This document shows positions 14,108-18,819 of a stretch of 18,819 bases of DNA, one piece after another. The notes under the pieces were generated by a model. It saw only the letters and a list, made by a program, of their open reading frames with translations. It had not been told where the DNA came from and ran no database searches. Numbering within the stretch: position 1 is the stretch's first letter; each line of letters begins with the position of its first letter. Source of the stretch: an uncultured Clostridia bacterium (GTDB taxonomy: Bacteria > Bacillota_A > Clostridia > Oscillospirales > Acutalibacteraceae); assembly GCA_937891215.1 (NCBI GenBank), contig CALAEU010000173.1, positions 1 to 18,819 on the forward strand, in the 5' to 3' direction. The position numbers were made by a program, and so were the translations under genes.

Positions 14108-15892
14108 ATGTATCGTGCCCACGTTCTCGTTTGTGGTGGTACAGGTTGTACTTCAAGCCACAGTGGCGAACTTATAGATGCCCTTAATGAAAATATTAAG
14201 GCGAAGGGTCTCGAAGATGAAGTACAGGTTGTAAGAACTGGTTGCTTTGGTCTTTGTGCTTTAGGCCCAATTATGATTGTTTATCCTGAAGGTTGTTTTT
14301 ACAGCGAAGTTAAAGTTGAGGATATTCCTGAAATCGTTGAAGAACATCTTCTTAAAGGTCGTATTGTTAAAAGACTTCTTTACAGTGAGACTGTAACAGA
14401 AGAAACAGTTAAACCTTTGAATGAAACAAACTTCTACAAAAAACAACACAGAGTTGCACTCAGAAACTGCGGTGTTATCAATCCTGAGGATATTACAGAG
14501 TACATTGCTTATGACGGTTATCGTGCACTTGCAAAAGCTCTTACTGAAATGACGCCTGATGAAGTTATTCAGACAGTTATTGACTCAGGTCTTCGTGGCC
14601 GTGGCGGCGGTGGTTTCCCAACAGGTAGAAAATGGAGCTTTACTGCTGCTAATAAAGCAGACCAGAAATATGTTGTATGTAATGCCGACGAAGGTGACCC
14701 AGGTGCATTCATGGACAGATCTGTTCTTGAAGGCGACCCACATTCATTAATTGAAGGTATGATCATTGCTGGTTATGCTATGGGCGCTAACGAAGGCGTA
14801 ATCTATTGCCGTGCTGAATATCCTCTAGCAATCAAGAGACTTGAAATTGCTATGGATCAGGCTAGAGCAAAAGGCTTCTTAGGAAAGAACATCTTTGGCA
14901 GCGGCTTTGATTTTGAAATGAGAATTAAGGCAGGTGCAGGCGCATTCGTATGCGGCGAAGAAACTGCATTAATCGCTTCATTAGAAGGCGAAAGAGGTAT
15001 GCCAAGACTAAAACCTCCTTTCCCAGCTGCAAAGGGTTACTGGCAGAAACCAACTAACATCAATAACGTAGAAACATTTGCTAATGTTCCTTGGATTTTA
15101 TTCAACGGTGGTGAAGCATTTGGTTCTATGGGTACAGTTCAGAGTAAAGGTACTAAAGTATTCGCTCTAGCTGGTAAGATTAAGAAGGGTGGTCTTGTAG
15201 AAGTACCTATGGGATTAACTCTTAAGGAAGTAATCTTCGGAATCGGTGGCGGCATCAAGAACGATAAGCAGTTCAAGGCTGTTCAGATGGGCGGACCTTC
15301 AGGCGGATGTATCCCTGCATCACTGATCGACACACCTGTTACTTACGAAGATATCAATAAGACAGGTGCTATCGTAGGTTCCGGCGGTATGATCGTAATG
15401 GATGAAGATACTTGCATGGTAGATATGGCAAGATACTTCCTCAACTTCACAAGAGACGAATCATGCGGTAAGTGTAACTACTGCCGTATCGGTACTAAGA
15501 GAATGCTTGAGATCCTCGAAAGGATCACTGAAGGCAAGGGCAAAGACGGAGATATCGAACTGCTGGAAGAACTGGCTATGAAGATCAAAGACGGTTCAAT
15601 GTGCGGACTTGGTCAGACTGCTCCAAACCCTGTACTGACAACTATCAAGTACTTCAGAAATGAATATGAAGATCATATCTATAACAAGAAGTGTACTGCA
15701 GGCTCATGTAAGGCTCTCGTTACTTACAGCATCAATGATGACTGTAAGGGATGTACACTTTGCTCCAGACACTGTCCTGTTGATGCTATCTCAGGCAGCG
15801 TAAAGGAAAAGCACGTTATCGATCCTGAAAAATGTATCAAATGCGGTAAGTGTCTCGACACTTGTAAGTTTGGTGCAATAGACAAGAAATAA
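14108..15892 (+). CDS. nuoF: NuoF-like flavoprotein subunit (HydB/StnB type) of a bifurcating complex
   Basis: 594 residues. In order: a thioredoxin-like [2Fe-2S] domain (C9, C14, C46, C50); the NuoF core with FMN/NAD(H)-binding GRGGGGFPTGRKW (164-176) and CNADEGDPGAFMDRS (191-205); a SLBB-like region; a [4Fe-4S] site (C453, C456, C459, C499); a Cys pair (C529, C534); and two C-terminal [4Fe-4S] ferredoxin motifs (C546/549/552/556 and C576/579/582/586). This extended layout is that of HydB/StnB/Bfu-type subunits, the site where NAD(H) exchanges electrons with ferredoxin. GGAGG at 14094-14098 directly follows the previous stop. Odd: from about residue 230 onward (about 14.8 kb) codon use shifts to AAG, ATC, CTG and higher GC. 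From residue 432 lysine codons are 14 AAG to 5 AAA. Confidence 0.92.
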   Translation: MYRAHVLVCGGTGCTSSHSGELIDALNENIKAKGLEDEVQVVRTGCFGLCALGPIMIVYPEGCFYSEVKVEDIPEIVEEHLLKGRIVKRLLYSETVTEETVKPLNETNFYKKQHRVALRNCGVINPEDITEYIAYDGYRALAKALTEMTPDEVIQTVIDSGLRGRGGGGFPTGRKWSFTAANKADQKYVVCNADEGDPGAFMDRSVLEGDPHSLIEGMIIAGYAMGANEGVIYCRAEYPLAIKRLEIAMDQARAKGFLGKNIFGSGFDFEMRIKAGAGAFVCGEETALIASLEGERGMPRLKPPFPAAKGYWQKPTNINNVETFANVPWILFNGGEAFGSMGTVQSKGTKVFALAGKIKKGGLVEVPMGLTLKEVIFGIGGGIKNDKQFKAVQMGGPSGGCIPASLIDTPVTYEDINKTGAIVGSGGMIVMDEDTCMVDMARYFLNFTRDESCGKCNYCRIGTKRMLEILERITEGKGKDGDIELLEELAMKIKDGSMCGLGQTAPNPVLTTIKYFRNEYEDHIYNKKCTAGSCKALVTYSINDDCKGCTLCSRHCPVDAISGSVKEKHVIDPEKCIKCGKCLDTCKFGAIDKK

Positions 15893-15910
15893 GAGGGAGG
15901 AGGAAGCAAA

Positions 15911-17428
15911 ATGAACAAGTTCAGACTTAATATCAACGGTAAAGAAGTTACAGGCGTTGCCGGCCAGACTATTCTTGAAGTTGCAAGAGAAAATGACATT
16001 TTCATTCCTACTCTATGCTATGATGAAAGAACTAAGATTTACGGTTCCTGCGGACTATGTATGTGTGAAGTTGAAGGAAATCCTAAACTTTGCAAAGCAT
16101 GTGCTACAGAGATCGCTCCGGGAATGGTAGTAAAGACTAATACTGAAAGAGTAATCGAATCAAGAAAGACAAATCTTGAACTGCTCCTTTCAAACCACGT
16201 TGGAGACTGCAGACCGCCATGCGTACTGGCATGTCCTGCTCAGACAGATTGTCAGGGCTATGTCGGCCTCATCGCTAACGGTGAATATGAAGCGGCTCTC
16301 GAACTGGTAAAGGATAAGATCCCTCTCCCTGCATCACTGGGAAGAGTTTGTCCTCATCCTTGCGAAGAAGAATGCAGAAGAGGACTCATCGATGAACCTA
16401 TTTCTATCCAGTGGCTGAAGAGATTCGTTGCTGACCACGATCTGATGGATGAAGAAGTATTCATCCCTGAATGTGAAGAAGATACAGGCAAGAGCGTTGC
16501 TATCATCGGCGGCGGTCCTATGGGTCTGTCAGCAGCTTACTTCCTGAGACAGATGGGTCACGATGTTACTATTTTCGAAGCTATGCCTAAGGCAGGCGGT
16601 ATGCTTAGATATGGTATCCCTGAATACAGACTTCCTAAGGCAGTACTGGATGAAGAAATCCTGACTATCCAGAAGATGGGCGTTGAAATCATCACTGATA
16701 CTAAGATCGGCGTTGACATTCCATTCGATTCAGTAAGAGAAGACTTTGATGCAGTGCTTCTGGGAATCGGTGCATGGGTATCAACAGGCGTTGGATGCGA
16801 AGGTGAAGATGCTGACGGCGTTATCGGCGGTATCTATTTCCTTGAGAAACTCGGTCTCGGTGAGAAACCGGTTGTTGGTGAGCGAGTAGCAGTTTGCGGC
16901 GGCGGTAACACAGCCATGGATGCTTGTCGTACAGCTGTACGTCTCGGCGCAAAGGAAGTATATGTTGTATACAGAAGAACACGCAACGAAATGCCTGCTG
17001 CCGATATCGAAATAGAAGAGGCAGAGGAAGAGGGCGTAATCTTTAAGCTTCTTAATAATCCGGTTGCTATCCATGGAGAAGATGGATGGGTTAAGGGTAT
17101 TGAGGTTGTTGAGCAACAGCTTGGCGAACCAGATGCATCTGGTCGTCGTCGTCCAGTAGAAGTACCAGGTTCAGAATACGAAATCGAATGTGATACCGTC
17201 ATCATGTCACTTGGTACATCACCAAACCCACTTATTTCATCTACCACAGAAGGATTGGATGTAAATAAATGGAAATGTATCGTTGCAGAAGAAGCAACAG
17301 GAGCTACCTCAAAAGAAGGCGTTTACGCTGGCGGCGATGCAGTAACTGGTGCAGCTACAGTTATCCTTGCTATGGGTGCTGGTAAAGCGGCAGCTAAAGG
17401 AATTCATGAATATTTATCAAATAAATAG
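15911..17428 (+). CDS. [2Fe-2S]-GltD/NfnB-like NADPH-binding flavoprotein (StnC/Bfu type)
   Basis: 505 residues. Residues 1-85 form a NuoG-type [2Fe-2S] domain (C36, C47, C50, C64). Residues 95-180 form the Fe-S domain of GltD/dihydropyrimidine-dehydrogenase relatives (C100/104/108/114 and C147/151/155). Then comes an FAD Rossmann motif GGGPMGLSAA (200-209), an NAD(P)H Rossmann motif CGGGNTAMD (329-337) with YRRTRNE (354-360) as likely NADPH-phosphate contacts, and the C-terminal FAD motif VYAGGDAVTGAATV (471-484). Such proteins are the NADPH subunit of Nfn and Stn transhydrogenases. With the NuoE/NuoF-like genes it should link NAD(H), NADP(H) and ferredoxin. A strong GAGGGAGGAGG site precedes the ATG. 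The gene occupies the place where catalytic hydA is often found. Composition is higher-GC up to about 16.9 kb, then CGT arginine codons and AT-rich use return. Confidence 0.9.
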   Translation: MNKFRLNINGKEVTGVAGQTILEVARENDIFIPTLCYDERTKIYGSCGLCMCEVEGNPKLCKACATEIAPGMVVKTNTERVIESRKTNLELLLSNHVGDCRPPCVLACPAQTDCQGYVGLIANGEYEAALELVKDKIPLPASLGRVCPHPCEEECRRGLIDEPISIQWLKRFVADHDLMDEEVFIPECEEDTGKSVAIIGGGPMGLSAAYFLRQMGHDVTIFEAMPKAGGMLRYGIPEYRLPKAVLDEEILTIQKMGVEIITDTKIGVDIPFDSVREDFDAVLLGIGAWVSTGVGCEGEDADGVIGGIYFLEKLGLGEKPVVGERVAVCGGGNTAMDACRTAVRLGAKEVYVVYRRTRNEMPAADIEIEEAEEEGVIFKLLNNPVAIHGEDGWVKGIEVVEQQLGEPDASGRRRPVEVPGSEYEIECDTVIMSLGTSPNPLISSTTEGLDVNKWKCIVAEEATGATSKEGVYAGGDAVTGAATVILAMGAGKAAAKGIHEYLSNK

Positions 17429-17444
17429 AAATTAGATTAAAATG

Positions 17445-17475
17445 AGAGGTCTCTGAACAGAGGCCTTTTGTTTTT
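17445..17475 (+). terminator. Rho-independent terminator of the bifurcating-complex operon
   Basis: Stem AGAGGTCTCT (17445-17454) pairs with AGAGGCCTTT (17459-17468), using G-T wobbles, around a GAAC loop and runs into TTTTGTTTTT. It lies 16 bases after the stop codon and separates the redox genes from nucleoside salvage genes. The remainder up to 17580 is AT-rich with no clear gene. Confidence 0.8.
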
Positions 17476-17596
17476 ATAAAGAATTTAAATTAAGTGCAAG
17501 ATTTAGTGAAGGTAAAGGGACTTTTGTCCTTGCGAAGCAACCTGTTTTATAAGATGGTTATATATATAAATATATAATATTAGGAGGTATGAACTT

Positions 17597-18376
17597 ATGC
17601 AAAATTATTCAGGTGAAGTTGGGTTACAGTATCATTTACAGATTAGACCAGGTGATGTAGGTCGTTATGTTTTGTTGCCGGGAGATCCAAAGCGTTGTGA
17701 AAAAATTGCGGCACATTTTGATAATCCAGTTTTAGTAGCAGATAGCAGAGAATATGTAACATATACAGGTACAATTGATGGGGTAAAAGTAAGTGTTACT
17801 TCTACCGGTATTGGTGGTCCTTCAGCTAGTATTGCGATTGAAGAACTTGCCCTTTGTGGAGCAGATACTTTTATTCGTGTAGGAACTTGTGGTGGTATTG
17901 ATCTTGATGTAAAAGGTGGTGATGTAGTTGTTGCTACAGGTGCTATCCGTATGGAAGGAACTAGTCGCGAGTATGCACCAATTGAATATCCAGCTGTTGC
18001 AGATTTAGATGTTACTAATGCATTAGTAAAAGCTTGTAAATCTTTAGATGTACCATATCATGCAGGTGTTGTTCAGTGTAAAGATGCTTTCTACGGACAG
18101 CATGAGCCAGAAAGAATGCCAGTAAGCTATGAACTTTTAAATAAATGGGAAGCTTGGAAACGTATGGGATGTAAAGCGTCTGAAATGGAATCAGCTGCAT
18201 TATTTATTGCTGCTAGCCATTTAAGAGTTCGTTGCGGTTCGAACTTCTTGGTTGTTGGTAATCAGGAAAGAAATGCATTAGGCATGGAAAATCCTATCGT
18301 TCATGATACAGAAATTGCAATTAAGGTTGCAGTAGAAGCGCTTAGAAACTTAATTAAAGAAGATAACGAAAAATAA
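17597..18376 (+). CDS. udp: Uridine phosphorylase
   Basis: 259 residues, the normal length of NP-I family uridine phosphorylases. It splits uridine with phosphate into uracil and ribose-1-phosphate in the cytosol. Visible sites: [10 protein letters not shown] (29-38) for phosphate binding, [16 protein letters not shown] (69-84), FIRVGTCGG (92-100) with the phosphate-binding arginine, [13 protein letters not shown] (162-174) and the ribose-binding ASEMESAAL (194-202). GQHEPERM/F(Y)GQ region features favour uridine over purine nucleosides, but other pyrimidine nucleosides are possible. ATG 17597 follows AGGAGG at nine bases. deoB starts 11 bases after its stop, so the two form an operon: ribose-1-phosphate from this step feeds phosphopentomutase. 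No clear promoter was identified. Confidence 0.9.
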   Translation: MQNYSGEVGLQYHLQIRPGDVGRYVLLPGDPKRCEKIAAHFDNPVLVADSREYVTYTGTIDGVKVSVTSTGIGGPSASIAIEELALCGADTFIRVGTCGGIDLDVKGGDVVVATGAIRMEGTSREYAPIEYPAVADLDVTNALVKACKSLDVPYHAGVVQCKDAFYGQHEPERMPVSYELLNKWEAWKRMGCKASEMESAALFIAASHLRVRCGSNFLVVGNQERNALGMENPIVHDTEIAIKVAVEALRNLIKEDNEK

Positions 18377-18387
18377 AGGTGTGCACT

Positions 18388-18819
18388 ATGGAAGCAAAAA
18401 AATATAATAGAGTTTTTGTTGTGGTAATTGATTCACTTGGAGTAGGAGCGTTACCAGACGCTGCAGATTATGGTGATGTAGGAACAGATACATTGGGACA
18501 TATTTCCCAGAGTGTAGACAAATTAAATATTCCTAATTTGCAAAAACTTGGCATGGCAAATTTACATGAATTAAAAAATATCTCTCCAGTAGATAACCCA
18601 ATGGGATATTATACAAAGATGAGTGAAGCTAGTATCGGTAAAGATACCATGACAGGACATTGGGAAATGATGGGGCTTCATATTACTACACCATTTAAGG
18701 CATTTACTGACACTGGATTTCCACAAGAGTTATTAGATGAACTTTCAAGAAGAACAGGACGTACAATTATTGGAAATAAAAGTGCTAGCGGAACAGAAAT
18801 TTTAGATGAACTGGCAGAA
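18388..18819 (+). CDS. deoB: Phosphopentomutase, N-terminal part (runs off the window)
   Basis: 144 codons of an open frame with no stop before the window edge; DeoB is normally about 390 residues. It converts ribose-1-phosphate or deoxyribose-1-phosphate to the 5-phosphate, linking nucleoside breakdown to the pentose phosphate pathway. Visible alkaline-phosphatase-superfamily features are the first metal-binding Asp in [14 protein letters not shown] (12-25), [13 protein letters not shown] (27-39) and the active-site [13 protein letters not shown] (84-96) containing the catalytic threonine. ATG 18388 follows AAAGG, which overlaps the udp stop codon, consistent with co-expression. Confidence 0.92.
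   Translation, partial: MEAKKYNRVFVVVIDSLGVGALPDAADYGDVGTDTLGHISQSVDKLNIPNLQKLGMANLHELKNISPVDNPMGYYTKMSEASIGKDTMTGHWEMMGLHITTPFKAFTDTGFPQELLDELSRRTGRTIIGNKSASGTEILDELAE

Noticed and set aside
12671..15892. Respiratory Complex I (nuo operon)
   Set aside because: Only NuoE/NuoF-like subunits occur; membrane subunits are missing and the NuoF-like protein has the extra ferredoxin domains of soluble bifurcating enzymes.
16834..17247. Open minus-strand frames opposite the GltD-like gene and similar frames opposite the hydrogenase (10916-11332 plus strand)
   Set aside because: They are antisense to well-supported genes, lack ribosome binding sites and encode low-complexity, family-less sequence.
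15911..17428. Small subunit of glutamate synthase (GltD)
   Set aside because: The N-terminal NuoG-type [2Fe-2S] domain, the NuoE/NuoF neighbours and absence of gltA/gltB large subunit point to a transhydrogenase-type subunit.
17573..17578. TATAAT as -10 box for udp
   Set aside because: No -35 at suitable distance, and the start site would fall inside the AGGAGG ribosome binding site at 17582-17587.

Overview
The window looks like DNA from an anaerobic, low-GC Gram-positive bacterium of the Clostridia, probably an uncultured gut-type lineage. The evidence is AT-rich DNA, strong AGGAGG-type ribosome binding sites, TTG starts, consensus sigma-A-like promoters, and clostridial hydrogenase/flavin-bifurcation gene families. 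No RNA gene, CRISPR array or insertion sequence was seen.

Layout. (1) 1-600: a small flavodoxin-like protein with its own promoter and terminator. (2) 684-7501: two tandem, very large secreted proteins, each a signal peptide, a cohesin-like module and a string of fibronectin type III (Fn3) repeats (8 and 13). Their last six repeats match one to one. (3) 7551-7673: two long hairpins between convergent transcription units. (4) 12374 down to 7677, minus strand: a six-gene, tightly packed operon encoding a DRTGG protein, an RsbW-like ATPase, a putative sensory [FeFe]-hydrogenase, a second DRTGG protein, a PHP phosphoesterase and a GPH/MFS transporter. (5) 12375-12670: a divergent AT-rich promoter region with a palindrome just downstream of the rightward promoter. 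(6) 12671-17428, plus strand: a NuoE-like subunit, a GHKL ATPase, a thioredoxin-fold [2Fe-2S] ferredoxin, a NuoF-like subunit, and a [2Fe-2S]-GltD/NfnB-like flavoprotein, closed by a terminator. (7) 17597-18819: nucleoside salvage genes udp and the start of deoB.

The centre reads as a two-sided redox system. Leftward genes look like an H2- or redox-sensing and signalling module built around a hydrogenase whose proton-relay cysteine is replaced by alanine. Rightward genes look like an NAD(P)H/ferredoxin electron-bifurcating complex. In many Clostridia this gene order ends in a catalytic hydA; here that place is taken by a GltD-type subunit. This suggests a Stn (Sporomusa-type Nfn) or related transhydrogenase rather than a bifurcating hydrogenase.

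A caution: base composition and codon use change inside the NuoF-like gene (about 14.8 kb) and again inside the GltD-like gene (about 16.9 kb). The joining of the sensor half to the GltD subunit and to udp-deoB could therefore reflect recombination or an assembly chimera.
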